Shown: in pieces, positions 24,089 to 32,552 of the stretch | Position numbering within the stretch: the first letter of the stretch is position 1 | Layout: each line of letters starts with the position of its first letter | Assembly: GCA_040772545.1 (NCBI GenBank) | Contig: JAXGXY010000005.1 | Coordinates: 32,013-96,012 of the forward strand | DNA: 64,000 nt | Reading direction: 5' to 3' | Source: UBA1431 sp002329665 | Lineage (GTDB): Bacteria; Bacillota; Clostridia; Christensenellales; UBA1431 | Made by a program: the position numbers and the translations under genes | Notes under the pieces: model-generated | The model's database searches: none | Told to the model about the DNA's origin: nothing | Seen by the model: the letters and a program-made list of their open reading frames with translations, nothing else

Positions 24089-25531
24089 ATGGTGAACGAC
24101 AAGGCTTTGAAAATGCGAAAGCTTCCCACGGGGATCACGGGGCTGGACGAGATACTGCTGGGTGGGCTTCTGCCCGGCAGTTCATGTTTGCTCCGGGGCG
24201 GGCCCGGCACGGGCAAGACGACGATCGGGGTGCAGTTCCTCGCGAAGGGCGCGAAGTCGGGGGAGCGCGTGCTGTTCATCACGCTCGAGGAAAACGAGGC
24301 TCAGATACGCAAAACCGCGGAAAATTTGGGCCTCGACGTTTCGGGCGTCTCTTTTTTGGACCTCAGCCCGAGCTCGGTTTTTTTTACGGAGGCGCAGAGT
24401 TACGACATCTTCTCCACGGCGGAAGTGGAAAAGGAACCGATCACGCAGCGCATCGTCGAGGAAGTCGGGCGGATAAGGCCCAAACGCGTCTTCGTAGACC
24501 CGCTGACCCAGTTCAGGTACCTTTCGGCGGACAGGTTCCAGTTCCACCGGCAGGTCCTTTCCTTTCTCCGCTTCCTCACCGACAGCGGCGCCACCGTGAT
24601 GCTCACCTCGGAGAGCAGCCCGGAAGCGCTGGACAGCGACGTTCAGTTCCTCGTGCACGCGGTGGTTCAGCTCGAAAGCGAACGCGGCGCACGCTCGCTT
24701 TCGGTCATCAAGTACCGCAATTCCGACTTTTTCCCCGGGTCCCACGCCTACAGGCTTTCGGAGCGGGGCGCCGTCGTGTACCCGAGACTGGACCCGAAGA
24801 AATTCGGCCGTCCTTTCGAAACGAAGGTGCTCTCGACGGGGATACGCGAGATCGACAATCTCCTGGGCGGCGGCATCGAATCCGGCACCGTCAGCATGAT
24901 CTCCGGTCCGCCCGGGGTCGGCAAAACCACGCTGGGCATGCAGATCGCCGCCGCCGGCGCCGCCCGGGGCGAAAAAACCGTCGTCTTCTCTTTTGAAGAG
25001 AAACCGGAGACGATCCTCGCGCGGTGTGACAGCGTAAACATACGGGCCCGGTACAGGGCGGATGCGCTGTCGGTGCACAGCATCGAGCCCGTGTCCTATA
25101 TGGCGGAACAGTTTGCGCTGCTGGTGCGCAACATGGTCGAGAAAGAAGGCGTGAAGCTGGTCATGCTGGACAGCGCCAGAGGCTACGGCATCGCGATGAA
25201 AAACGAAAATCCGGACGCTCACCTCTACATGCTGTGCAAATATCTTAGGAACATGGGCGTGACCGTGCTCTTAACGGTCGAACTCAACAACATCACGGGG
25301 AATTTCAAGGTCACCGAGAACGGGATCAGCTACATTGCGGACAACATCGTATTCTTACGGTATCTGGAAATGCGGGGGGAGATGAAAAAGGCCATAGGCG
25401 TGCTCAAGAAGAGGCGGAGCGACTTCGAAAAGACGCTTCGGGAATTCGAAATCACCTCCGGCGGCCTGAAGATCGGTGAGCCGCTGACCAAGCTTCGCGG
25501 GATACTCCGCGGGGAACCGCAATGGGTGTGA
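24089..25531 (+). CDS. KaiC-like double RecA-domain ATPase
   Basis: A protein of about 480 residues with two KaiC domains. Domain 1 has 'GITGLDEILLGGLLPGS' and Walker A 'LRGGPGTGKTT'; domain 2 has 'GIREIDNLLGGGIESG' and Walker A 'ISGPPGVGKTT'. Catalytic Glu pairs appear in 'ITLEENEAQIRKTAENLG' and 'FSFEEKPETILA'. The ATPase is probably hexameric. It is not cyanobacterial KaiC: there is no kaiA or kaiB, and the phosphorylation loop is not recognisable by eye. In bacteria outside cyanobacteria such proteins are often linked to histidine kinases, and here a receiver protein (3 bases on) and a hybrid kinase (8 bases further) share the transcript. ATG 24089 is tentative; ATG 24113 (MRKLPTGITG) is equally possible as neither has a strong ribosome site. 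Confidence 0.88.
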   Translation: MVNDKALKMRKLPTGITGLDEILLGGLLPGSSCLLRGGPGTGKTTIGVQFLAKGAKSGERVLFITLEENEAQIRKTAENLGLDVSGVSFLDLSPSSVFFTEAQSYDIFSTAEVEKEPITQRIVEEVGRIRPKRVFVDPLTQFRYLSADRFQFHRQVLSFLRFLTDSGATVMLTSESSPEALDSDVQFLVHAVVQLESERGARSLSVIKYRNSDFFPGSHAYRLSERGAVVYPRLDPKKFGRPFETKVLSTGIREIDNLLGGGIESGTVSMISGPPGVGKTTLGMQIAAAGAARGEKTVVFSFEEKPETILARCDSVNIRARYRADALSVHSIEPVSYMAEQFALLVRNMVEKEGVKLVMLDSARGYGIAMKNENPDAHLYMLCKYLRNMGVTVLLTVELNNITGNFKVTENGISYIADNIVFLRYLEMRGEMKKAIGVLKKRRSDFEKTLREFEITSGGLKIGEPLTKLRGILRGEPQWV

Positions 25532-25534
25532 GAT

Positions 25535-25909
25535 ATGAGCAAGCGTTATTGTGTGCTCACGGTCGAATCGGAATCCGGGAACTTCCAGGTGCTTTCCCGT
25601 TTTCTTAAAAAACTGGGCGTCGAGGCGCTCAGGGTGCATTCACTCGACGACATCCGGGCGGCGCTGGATTCGGGCAGGCCGGTGTTTGCGGCCATCATCG
25701 ACGTCAGGGGGCAAGGCGCCGAGGTCCAGGATTACTGTAGATTTCTTAACGAAAAAGGCGTCCCGGCGCTCGTCATATTCCCCGGCGAAAGCTTTAAAGG
25801 GTCTCGACCGGGTTACGGGTGCGGCGCGAAATGGGTCTTTAAAAAGCCGGTCATCATGCGGGAACTGGCCGACTGCATCCGCACGTGCCTGCCCAATGAA
25901 GCGCGGTAA
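25535..25909 (+). CDS. single-domain response regulator-like protein (degenerate receiver)
   Basis: A 124-residue protein with the fold pattern of a receiver. Asp56 ('AAIIDVRGQ') stands at the phospho-acceptor position and Lys103/104 ('VFKKPV') at the conserved lysine. The N-terminal acidic pair is reduced to Glu11 ('VLTVESESGN'), so Mg2+ binding may be impaired. The loop after the acceptor is shortened. It lies between the KaiC-like ATPase and the histidine kinase in one operon, with gaps of 3 and 8 bases, so a role as phosphotransfer partner or adaptor of these two is likely. Family identity is moderate because of the divergence. Confidence 0.75.
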   Translation: MSKRYCVLTVESESGNFQVLSRFLKKLGVEALRVHSLDDIRAALDSGRPVFAAIIDVRGQGAEVQDYCRFLNEKGVPALVIFPGESFKGSRPGYGCGAKWVFKKPVIMRELADCIRTCLPNEAR

Positions 25910-25917
25910 CAGGGTGC

Positions 25918-27147
25918 ATGGTTTTGGAAACGATACTCGTCGCCCTGGAAAACAGGACAAATTCAAGGTTGATCGCCGATCTGCTCAGGAAACAGTATTC
26001 GATCCACCGTTACATGGGAGAGAAGCGCATCCCGCCCCTGTACGACCTGATCATAACGGACGGGTTCACGCTGTCTTTTTTCAGGGAAAAGCAAATCCCG
26101 CTCAAAAACAGCCAGGACGCTTTGTTCCGTCCCGTGCTCCTCGTCACCCCTAAAAAAGACGTCAACCTCATCACCGGCCAGGTCTGGCAGGACATCGACG
26201 AGGTTATCACGACCCCCATCTCCAAGATGGAACTACTCGTTCGGGTGGAAACGCTCCTTTATTACCGCCGTAAGTCGGTCCGGCTCAAGGAAAAAAGCGC
26301 GCTTCTGGCCCAGGACGTCGGGCGGCTCAGGGACGAGACCGAGATGCTCGTCGATTCGTTCGCCAGCATCTCGCACGAACTGCGCACGCCGCTGACCGTC
26401 ATGCTCGCCGGCATCGAGTCCATGACCGCGCAGCTGACGAAAGGAGGGCTCAGTCCCGAGGAATCCCTCCACTCCCTTAAGATCATGAAGCACAACGGCC
26501 TGAGGCTTTTGCGGATCATCACCAACCTTCTGGACATCATTAGGATCGACGCCGGCGGCATGTCGCTGTTTTTGAGGAACCTCGACCTGAAAGCAACCCT
26601 CTCCCGGATCGTAGAGTCCGTCGGGGACTACGCCCGGCTCAAACAGATCGATCTCTCCTTCGCTTCCAACGCCAAACGCAGCGTGATCGCCGTGGACGAG
26701 GACAAGTTCGACCGCATCATGCTCAACCTGCTTTCCAACGCCATAAAATTCACCGGCGCGGGCGGCAGAATCCGGCTTTGCCTGCAGGACGGGCGCGACG
26801 GCGAAACCGTCGTCATCGCGGTCGAGGACGACGGGCCGGGCATCCCCCTCGATAAGCAGGACAGCATATTCGAACGTTTCAGCCAGGGGGACGCGGCGTC
26901 CAAAATAGGCGCCGGAGGCTGCGGCCTCGGCCTGTCGCTGGTCAAGTCACTCGCCGAACTGCACGGCGGCTGCGTATTTTTGGAGAGCGCGCCCGGAAAG
27001 GGCAGCACGTTCTTCGTCGAACTGCCTGTAAAAACGCTGGCCGCCGGGGCGCCGCAGAGGAAAGGCGCCGGCCTTGAAAGCCAGATCTACCTGGAACTGT
27101 CCGACTTCCGGCCAAAGGAGGACAATGCGCCCATAACGCCGGAATAA
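25918..27147 (+). CDS. hybrid-type sensor histidine kinase with N-terminal receiver-like domain
   Basis: A 409-residue soluble protein. Residues 1-115 look like a degenerate receiver, followed by a short coiled coil, a HisKA domain with the phospho-acceptor His153 in 'SISHELRTPLTVML', and a HATPase domain with N box 'MLNLLSNAIKF', G1 'VEDDGPGIP' and G2 'GCGLGLSLVKSLAELHGG'. There is no transmembrane segment, so the signal is internal, plausibly the KaiC-like ATPase encoded two genes upstream. No DNA-binding regulator is in the operon; the output is unknown. The start ATG at 25918 is preceded only by a weak AACAGGGTGC site. A repeat copy begins 12 bases after the stop. Confidence 0.9.
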   Translation: MVLETILVALENRTNSRLIADLLRKQYSIHRYMGEKRIPPLYDLIITDGFTLSFFREKQIPLKNSQDALFRPVLLVTPKKDVNLITGQVWQDIDEVITTPISKMELLVRVETLLYYRRKSVRLKEKSALLAQDVGRLRDETEMLVDSFASISHELRTPLTVMLAGIESMTAQLTKGGLSPEESLHSLKIMKHNGLRLLRIITNLLDIIRIDAGGMSLFLRNLDLKATLSRIVESVGDYARLKQIDLSFASNAKRSVIAVDEDKFDRIMLNLLSNAIKFTGAGGRIRLCLQDGRDGETVVIAVEDDGPGIPLDKQDSIFERFSQGDAASKIGAGGCGLGLSLVKSLAELHGGCVFLESAPGKGSTFFVELPVKTLAAGAPQRKGAGLESQIYLELSDFRPKEDNAPITPE

Positions 27148-27158
27148 ACTCATCATCT

Positions 27159-27257
27159 CCCCCGCAAAGCTGCGCTTTGCGGGGTTTGTTCGGGCGGGGT
27201 TCACGGGCGCTGTTCGGGAAAGGCTTTGCGGGTATTTGCTCGGGCGGGGCCTGATGG
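27159..27257 (+). repeat. dispersed intergenic repeat, copy R2
   Basis: A perfect palindromic core, CCCCGCAAAG (27160-27169) and CTTTGCGGGG (27175-27184), is followed by GTTCGGGCGGGG/TTCGGGAAAGGCTTTGCGGGT modules. It follows the histidine kinase stop by 12 bases. The remainder to 27603 holds no gene that I recognise; the large antisense frame over it is a GC-driven shadow. Confidence 0.8.
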
Positions 27258-27603
27258 GCGGCAGACTGTACAGACAAGATGCGCCTTCCCGATAAAAAAT
27301 CGAACTTCGTTTGCGTTGACACGGTTTTATCGTCACGGCGCGAACCTGCGGCTTGCGCCTATTTTCTTGCGGAATAAGGCAGAGGGATTCGCGGTTGTAC
27401 ACTCCTTTGGCGGATTTTACCGGCAACGCCCGGGCGGAAACCGGCGAACGCGAACGATAAGGCGCCGCGCATATTTCGGCCGAATACAACCATAATAAGG
27501 GCGTGGCCGGCCGGCGATGCAAATGCCTCTTCAGGGCCCGACGAATCCCGTCCCCGGGCGTCGCGGCCGGCCCGGAATCCACTAAGATGCGAAGGTGCGC
27601 CCC

Positions 27604-27789
27604 ATGCCAAGGAAACCGAAACCCTCCTGCTGCGACGAGACGCAGGACGCGTTCGACAGGAAGTCGCAACTCACGTCGGCGACGGACTGCACAGGGCTGG
27701 TCCCGAGCGGCGTCCAGGACGACTCCCAGTCGGAATCCTACCACGACCTGTACGACATCCACCAGCAAAAACCCCACCGCCATACGTAA
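27604..27789 (+). CDS. small hypothetical protein with a Cys-Cys motif
   Basis: A 61-residue hydrophilic protein starting 'MPRKPKPSCCDETQDAFDRK' and continuing 'SATDCTGLVPSGVQDD'. The frame has normal codon use for the region, a GAAGGTG site upstream and a strong intrinsic terminator 60 bases after the stop, which argue for a real gene. I have an impression that short proteins with this CCDETQ/DCTGL pattern occur in Clostridia, but cannot name a family. There is no signal peptide or membrane segment. Cys9-Cys10 and Cys29 could bind metal. Function unknown. Confidence 0.55.
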   Translation: MPRKPKPSCCDETQDAFDRKSQLTSATDCTGLVPSGVQDDSQSESYHDLYDIHQQKPHRHT

Positions 27790-27847
27790 AGCGTTATCCG
27801 TCGGCGCGTACCGCCTACGCGGCATGCTTCCTTTCTCTTCCGCCCGC

Positions 27848-27879
27848 ACCGCCCGTTTGCGGCCAGCGGGCGGTTTTTC
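27848..27879 (+). terminator. intrinsic terminator after the small Cys-Cys protein gene
   Basis: ACCGCCCG (27848-27855), loop of 11, CGGGCGGT (27867-27874), followed by TTTTTCTTCCTCTTTTTT. Strong plus-strand terminator. Confidence 0.8.
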
Positions 27880-27956
27880 TTCCTCTTTTTTCGTCTGGCG
27901 AAGGCTTCCTTGCGAATAGACATGTAGCGGAATCGTATTTTAAAGGGGTGGCCGAA

Positions 27957-28205
27957 ATGGAAGGATACCTGCGCCTTATTAAAAAAATCGCCCGCAAACG
28001 GCGCGAACTGGACCTTCTATTGGAACGCCTTAAAACGGTCTGTCCGCACCGGCAAATCGAAGAAGACAGTTACGTCGAGGATTACGGGACGCAGGAGCGG
28101 ACGCGGATGGTCGTGTTCCGCTGCGCGGCCTGCGGACGGTACGCGAGAATGACCGGGGAAGAATACGCCGCGTCGGGCGGCAACCCGTTCAAAACGCCCG
28201 GATAA
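27957..28205 (+). CDS. small zinc-ribbon-like hypothetical protein
   Basis: An 82-residue protein with a basic amphipathic N-terminal helix ('LRLIKKIARKRRELDLLLERL') and two metal-ligand pairs, 'VCPHRQ' and 'RCAACGRYA', spaced by about 35 residues, the pattern of a CxxH...CxxC zinc ribbon. ATG 27957 is chosen since AAAGGGG lies eight bases upstream; a GTG nine bases earlier overlaps that site. I do not recognise the family. It precedes Ku by 350 bases, and that gap shows no terminator, so co-transcription with Ku is possible but not shown. Confidence 0.6.
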   Translation: MEGYLRLIKKIARKRRELDLLLERLKTVCPHRQIEEDSYVEDYGTQERTRMVVFRCAACGRYARMTGEEYAASGGNPFKTPG

Positions 28206-28555
28206 GCGCGGGGGCCTCAGGCGTCAAACAGCGCGCGGAGCAGGCCGACGCCTCTGCGTATCTCCCCAAGGCAGAGATGCCCGTACCAGATAAGGGCTTG
28301 TCCGTATGCATGTCCTTCACGATGCCGTGATACCCGACGGTCGATCCACCGCCTTCCCGGGGATGATGCCGTTCACCGCGCTCACCCTTTTTGTTTTGCT
28401 GCCCGGGGGAAAAGGCGCGCCTTGCGAAATAGTCCAAAAGACTGCTGGTCGCCGCGGGGATGTCTGCCGCCGGCCGTGCGGCCTCTCCCGAGCCCCTTCA
28501 TTATCGGGCCGGGGTTTGGGCAAGCTATGGAAAAACAGCGAAGGGGTTTTTCGCG
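28206..28555. other. intergenic stretch upstream of Ku
   Basis: 350 bases without a convincing gene. Short frames on both strands have no ribosome site or family pattern. It should contain the Ku promoter; no clear -35/-10 pair was found. Confidence 0.3.
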
Positions 28556-29392
28556 ATGCAAACCGTATGGAAGGGCGCAATCAGCTTCGGGCTCCTGAAC
28601 GTTCCGGTGAAAATGGGGGCCGCCACCCACCGGGAGAACGTGGCCTTCAGGCAGCTGCACAAGGCCTGCAACACCCCCATAAACCAGAAGAGGTTCTGCG
28701 GCAAATGCGGCGTCGAGGTCCCGTATGAGGACATCGTGCGCGGGTACGAATACGAGCCCGGCAAATTCGTCATCCTCACCGACGAAGAGATCGAGGCCGT
28801 GCCCATAAGGACTGCGCGCTACATCGACATCGTCGACTTCATCCGCCTCTCCGAGGTCGATCCGGTCTACTACGACAAGACCTACTACCTCTGGCCGGAA
28901 AAAGGCGGTGAGAAGCCGTACATCATCCTTAGAAACGCGATGCGCGAATCGGGGCGCGCCGCGGTCGCGCGGGTCACGATGCGCCAGAAAGAGCACCTTT
29001 GCCTCGTACGGCTGGTCGGCGACACGCTTTCCCTCGAAACGATGTTCTTCCCCGACGAGATACGCTCTACCGACGAACTGCACATCGGCCAGCTCGAGGC
29101 GTCGGTGGAGATCAGGCAGGAGGAGACGGACATGGCGGCAAAGCTGGTCGACAACCTGACCGCGCCTTTCGAGCCCGGGAAATACCACGACCGCTACCGC
29201 GAGGAACTTCTAAAACTCATACGCGCAAAGATCGAAGGCCGGGAGATCGTGGAGGCCGAACCCGTCCCCGCGCCCGCGGGCAACGTCGTCGACCTGATGG
29301 AGCGCCTCAGGCAGAGCGTGGAGGCCACCGCGAAAAAAGAGAAGAAAACCGCGAAAAAACCGTCCCCGAAGAAAAAAAAGGCCGCCCGCTAG
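28556..29392 (+). CDS. ku: non-homologous end-joining protein Ku
   Basis: A 278-residue Ku homodimer subunit that binds DNA ends and recruits LigD. The start 'MQTVWKGAISFGLLNVPVKM' is the canonical N-terminus of bacterial Ku and sets the ATG at 28556. The core includes 'FRQLHKACNTPINQKRFC', 'EVPYEDIVRGYEYEPGKFV', 'SLETMFFPDEIR' and 'KYHDRYREELLKLI'. The C-terminal tail is lysine-rich ('KKPSPKKKK'), as in Ku proteins that thread on DNA. A CxxC in 'CGKCGVEV' is also typical. The partner ligase genes lie convergently 1 kb away across a repeat array. One base after the stop the repeat array begins. Confidence 0.95.
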   Translation: MQTVWKGAISFGLLNVPVKMGAATHRENVAFRQLHKACNTPINQKRFCGKCGVEVPYEDIVRGYEYEPGKFVILTDEEIEAVPIRTARYIDIVDFIRLSEVDPVYYDKTYYLWPEKGGEKPYIILRNAMRESGRAAVARVTMRQKEHLCLVRLVGDTLSLETMFFPDEIRSTDELHIGQLEASVEIRQEETDMAAKLVDNLTAPFEPGKYHDRYREELLKLIRAKIEGREIVEAEPVPAPAGNVVDLMERLRQSVEATAKKEKKTAKKPSPKKKKAAR

Positions 29393-30310
29393 TCGGAGCA
29401 AACTACGCTCCCTCGTCGGAGCAAACTACGCTTCACTCATAATCCCCTTTGCGCTACGCGCTTCCTCGTCGGAGCAAACTACGCTTCACTCATAATCCCC
29501 TTTGCGCTTCGCGCTTCGGGAATTCTTCGCCCCGCTCCGTTGCTCCTCCTCTTCCCCGCAAAGCTGCGCTTTGCGGGGGGTTGTTTGGGTAAGGCTCCGT
29601 GGGTTCTTTTTCAGGCAAGGCTTCGTGGGTGCTGTTTGGGTAAGACTCCGTGGGTTCTTTTTCAGGCGGGGCTTCGTGTTGCTCGGTCAAGTTTCAGGCT
29701 TCGCGTGGCTCGTCGTCGGACCAAACTACGCTTTCGTCGGAGCTTTGCTCACAACCCCTGGCTTCGTTTTTCGGGTGCTGCAAAGCTGCGCTTGGGGGTT
29801 GTTTGGGTAAGACTCGTGGGTGCTGTTTGGGTAAGACTCTGGGTTTTTTTCAGGCGGGGCTTCGCGGGTGTTGTTTGGGCTCGTCGGAGCTAACTACGCT
29901 TCCTCGTCGGAGCAAACTACGCTTCACTCATAATCCCCTTTGCGCTTCGCGCTTCGGGAATTCTTCGCCCCGCTCCGTTGCTCCTCCTCTTCCCCGCAAA
30001 GCTGCGCTTTGCGGGGGTTGTTTGGGTAAGACTCAGCGGGTACTTTTTCAGGCGGGGCTTCGCGGGTGCTGTTCTGGAAGGGCTTGGGTGTTTTCAGGGG
30101 CTTCGTGGGTGCTGTTTGGGTAAGACTCCGTGGGTTCTTTTTCAGTCGGGGCTTCGCGGGTGTTGCTCGGGAAAGGCTCAGCGGGTACTGTTTCAGGCGG
30201 GGCTTTGTCGGGTATTTCTCAGGAAAGCTTCAAAAGTGTTGTTTGGGCTAAGCTTCGTAGGAAGTAGGGCTTCGAGGGAATTTCTCGGGACTCCAAATAG
30301 CAAAATGCCC
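29393..30310 (+). repeat. long array of the dispersed intergenic repeat (R3)
   Basis: About 0.9 kb of noncoding sequence made of repeated modules. TCGGAGCAAACTACGCTTC occurs about five times (from 29395); ACTCATAATCCCCTTTGCGC and the TTCGGGAATTCTTCGCCCCG block occur twice in full (near 29436-29540 and 29926-29980). Palindromic cores lie at about 29552-29577 and 29993-30017, each followed by quasi-tandem units of about 55 bases of the type GTTTGGGTAAGACTCCGTGG plus TTCTTTTTCAGGCGGGGCTT. Several long plus-strand frames are open only because the units lack stops. The array fills the space between convergent Ku and LigD genes. Confidence 0.9.
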
Positions 30311-30397
30311 TCTTGAGCAAACTTTGTTTCGCTCCCTCGCCGGCGGCATGCGCGTCAGGCCGGGAAAGATAACCCGGCGCGAAGGGAGCCTTGGCCG

Positions 30398-31282
30398 CTA
30401 TACCTCCGGCAAAATCTGGCGCATCTCGTACACGGGCGCGAAGAGGTCCCCCTTTTTTTCCAGCCGCTCCCCGATATTGCGCATCGTAAAATCCCCGGGC
30501 GAAACGCCTTTCTCGAGTTCGTCCCACGTGACCGGCGCGGAAACGGTCGCCGCGGGCGTGGCGCGCACGCTGTAGGGCGAAGGCAGGGTCTTGCCCCTGG
30601 CGTTCTGCACCGCGTCGAGGTACACCCTGTCGCCGCGCTTGACGATCGTTCGCTCCAATGTGTAACGCTCCGGGTACGCCTTGACGACCGCCTCGCACAC
30701 CGCCTTTAGGAAGGCGCGCACCTTTGCATAAGGAACCGGCGCGATGGGGACGACGACGTGCACGCCTGTCGCGCCCGACAGCTTCGGGAAGGAGGCCAGC
30801 GCGTATTCCCTGAGCGCCACCCTGATAAGCAGCGCCGCCTCCGCGGCCTGCGCGTACCCTGTGTTCCCCGATGGGTCGATGTCGAACACCGCTATGTCGG
30901 GGCTATCGAGGTCGGGAAGGCGCGAAAACCAGGTATGCATCTCGATGCACGCGCGGTTGGCCATGTAAAGCAGGCTGGGCAGGTCGTTTACCAGGCACCA
31001 TTCGACCGTTTTGTGCTCCGACGGTATGGGCGCGCTTTTGAGCCAGTCGGGCGCTTCGTCGGGGCGCTGTTTCTGGTAGAAGCGCTTCCCGTCCACGCCG
31101 TCCGGGAAATGGAGCATGGAAAACGGGCGCCCCCTCGTGTAGGGGAGGACGTAGGACGCCATCTTCATGTAGTATTCGATGAGTTCCGCCTTCGTCCCGT
31201 TTATCGCGGGGAAGAGTACCTTGTCGAGGTTGGTGAGCGTGACTTTTCTGCCGTCCACCTCGAATACGTTTTTCGTCTTCAT
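30398..31282 (-). CDS. ligD: LigD polymerase (primase-like) domain protein
   Basis: A 294-residue stand-alone polymerase of bacterial end joining (archaeo-eukaryotic primase fold) that fills gaps, often with ribonucleotides. Catalytic features are 'AVFDIDPSG' (the DxD metal site), 'LSGATGVHVVVPI' and 'TVEWCLVNDLPSLLYMAN'; 'GRPFSMLHFPDGVDGKRFYQK' is the LigD-Pol 5'-phosphate-binding region. In many bacteria this domain is fused to the ligase; here it is a separate gene whose ATG overlaps the ligase stop (ATGA), a form common in Firmicutes. No nuclease (PE) domain is present. Ku is encoded convergently nearby. Confidence 0.93.
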   Translation of the reverse strand: MKTKNVFEVDGRKVTLTNLDKVLFPAINGTKAELIEYYMKMASYVLPYTRGRPFSMLHFPDGVDGKRFYQKQRPDEAPDWLKSAPIPSEHKTVEWCLVNDLPSLLYMANRACIEMHTWFSRLPDLDSPDIAVFDIDPSGNTGYAQAAEAALLIRVALREYALASFPKLSGATGVHVVVPIAPVPYAKVRAFLKAVCEAVVKAYPERYTLERTIVKRGDRVYLDAVQNARGKTLPSPYSVRATPAATVSAPVTWDELEKGVSPGDFTMRNIGERLEKKGDLFAPVYEMRQILPEV

Positions 31283-32205
31283 TCCAAGTCTCCCGTGAAA
31301 GCGACGACCGAGGGGTTTCTAAGGCTGCCGTTCGGGCTGTATTCGAGGAACCGTACGCGCAGCGAAACAAGGGGCTTTACCCATCGGGCGCCCGGGACCC
31401 GCGGCGGGTTCACGAACGGGCAGGGCCCCGCCGTTTTATTGAAACAGTCCTGCAGCAGGCGCCACTGCCTCTGCGTCACGCCGGAGGCGGCGCTGCCCAC
31501 ACAGCGAAGGCCGCCTTCCTCCGTCGTCCCGATGAGCAGCGAACGGATGCGCCCGGCTTCGTCTTGCAGATAGCCGCCCGCCCACACCGTTATCTCGCGC
31601 CAGTGCTTGATCTTCTGCCAGAGCATCGTCTTCTTCCCGACCAGATACGGGCTGTCCCTGCGCTTGGCGACGATCCCTTCCAGGCCTTCCGCCCCCACGG
31701 CCGCAAACAGCGCTCTCCCGCTTCCCTCCACGCTGTCCACCGCCTGCACGCCCTTTGGCAAGGGCAGGGTCCTCAGCCTTTCCTGCCTCTTGGCGAGCGG
31801 CGCGTCGAGCAGCGAGACGCCTTCAAGCCAGAGGAGGTCGAAGGCCATATACGACGCGGGCAGCGTATGCGCGAGCGATCCGGCTTTCGCGGGGGACTTG
31901 ACGATGTCGCGCCGGAGCACGAGCGGGAAGCTCGGTTTCCCGTCCGCCCCCGTCGCGATAATCTCGCCGTCCACAACCGTCCCCGGCGGGAGGAAGGCTA
32001 GCGCCGCCACAAGGTCGGGGTACTGCCGCGTGCGCTCGTTCAGGCGGCGGTTGAACAGGCGCAAGGCTCCGTCCGGGTAACGGTAGGCCAGGCACCGCAC
32101 GCCGTCCCATTTGACCTGGAACAAGAAATCCGGCGAATCGAAAGCGTCTTGTACGGCCGTCGGCTCCATGGGGAGCACCGGCCAGCGTCCGGCCGCGTTT
32201 TCCAC
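31279..32205 (-). CDS. ATP-dependent DNA ligase of the NHEJ system (LigD ligase domain)
   Basis: A protein of about 308 residues. The nucleotidyltransferase motif I is 'FLFQVKWDGVR' with the AMP-accepting Lys; 'FNRRLNERTRQYPDL' (III-like), 'VVDGEIIAT' (motif III), 'GLEGIVAKRRDSPY' (motif IV) and 'WQKIKHW' (motif V) follow, then an OB-fold domain ending in 'VRFLEYSPNGSLRNPSVV'. GTG 32205 is preferred over the upstream TTG at 32259 because AAGGAG is seven bases before it. Translationally coupled to the polymerase gene. Together with Ku this makes a complete minimal end-joining set, suited to repair in dormant or germinating spores. Confidence 0.92.
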   Translation of the reverse strand: MENAAGRWPVLPMEPTAVQDAFDSPDFLFQVKWDGVRCLAYRYPDGALRLFNRRLNERTRQYPDLVAALAFLPPGTVVDGEIIATGADGKPSFPLVLRRDIVKSPAKAGSLAHTLPASYMAFDLLWLEGVSLLDAPLAKRQERLRTLPLPKGVQAVDSVEGSGRALFAAVGAEGLEGIVAKRRDSPYLVGKKTMLWQKIKHWREITVWAGGYLQDEAGRIRSLLIGTTEEGGLRCVGSAASGVTQRQWRLLQDCFNKTAGPCPFVNPPRVPGARWVKPLVSLRVRFLEYSPNGSLRNPSVVAFTGDLE

Positions 32206-32377
32206 GGGCGCGCTCCTTAAATGTTTGTCTTCCCTAGCTTCCCCGCCGGCCGCCGTCAATATCCCGTTTTAAACAGTGTTTAGGCCGGCACGCGGCCGGC
32301 CTTACGGTATATTCGTTGTTTTATACTATGTTTAAATCGTTGTTCATCTTCCCCTACGACAGCTTTCACGCGTCCCC

Positions 32378-32530
32378 GTCGGAGTAACCTCCGATCTACT
32401 CCGCGCGGCAAGCCGCGCGGGGGCCCCGGGTTGCTCCTCCTCTTCCCCGCAAAGCTGCGCTTTGCGGGGATTATCCGGGCATACTTCGCTTGAATTTGCT
32501 CCGGCCGCGCTTCGCAGGAAATTCCTTGGG
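32378..32530 (+). repeat. dispersed intergenic repeat, copy R4
   Basis: It contains CGTCGGAGTAACC, the CGCGGCAAGCCGCGCGGGGG module shared with R1, TTGCTCCTCCTCTTCCCC and a perfect palindromic core, CCCCGCAAAG...CTTTGCGGGG, near 32445-32470. It lies just past the 3' end of the YwbE-like gene. Confidence 0.8.
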
Positions 32531-32552
32531 TAATGGTATGCGGGCGCTCCCC

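Noticed and set aside
24089..25531. A cyanobacterial-type circadian clock
   Set aside because: No kaiA or kaiB gene is present and the KaiC phosphorylation sites were not recognised; only the double RecA-domain family can be claimed.
26947..27849. 300-codon minus-strand frame over 27 kb
   Set aside because: It overlaps the kinase 3' end, a repeat and the small CCDETQ gene on the other strand, and has no recognisable domain or ribosome site.
28206..28555. Small frames on both strands upstream of Ku
   Set aside because: No ribosome sites, no conserved pattern, and the frames overlap each other.
29502..30316. Several overlapping plus-strand open frames of 100-157 codons
   Set aside because: They lie in the repeat array, all three frames are open, the peptides are low-complexity repeats (GCCLGKT-like), and there is no ribosome site.
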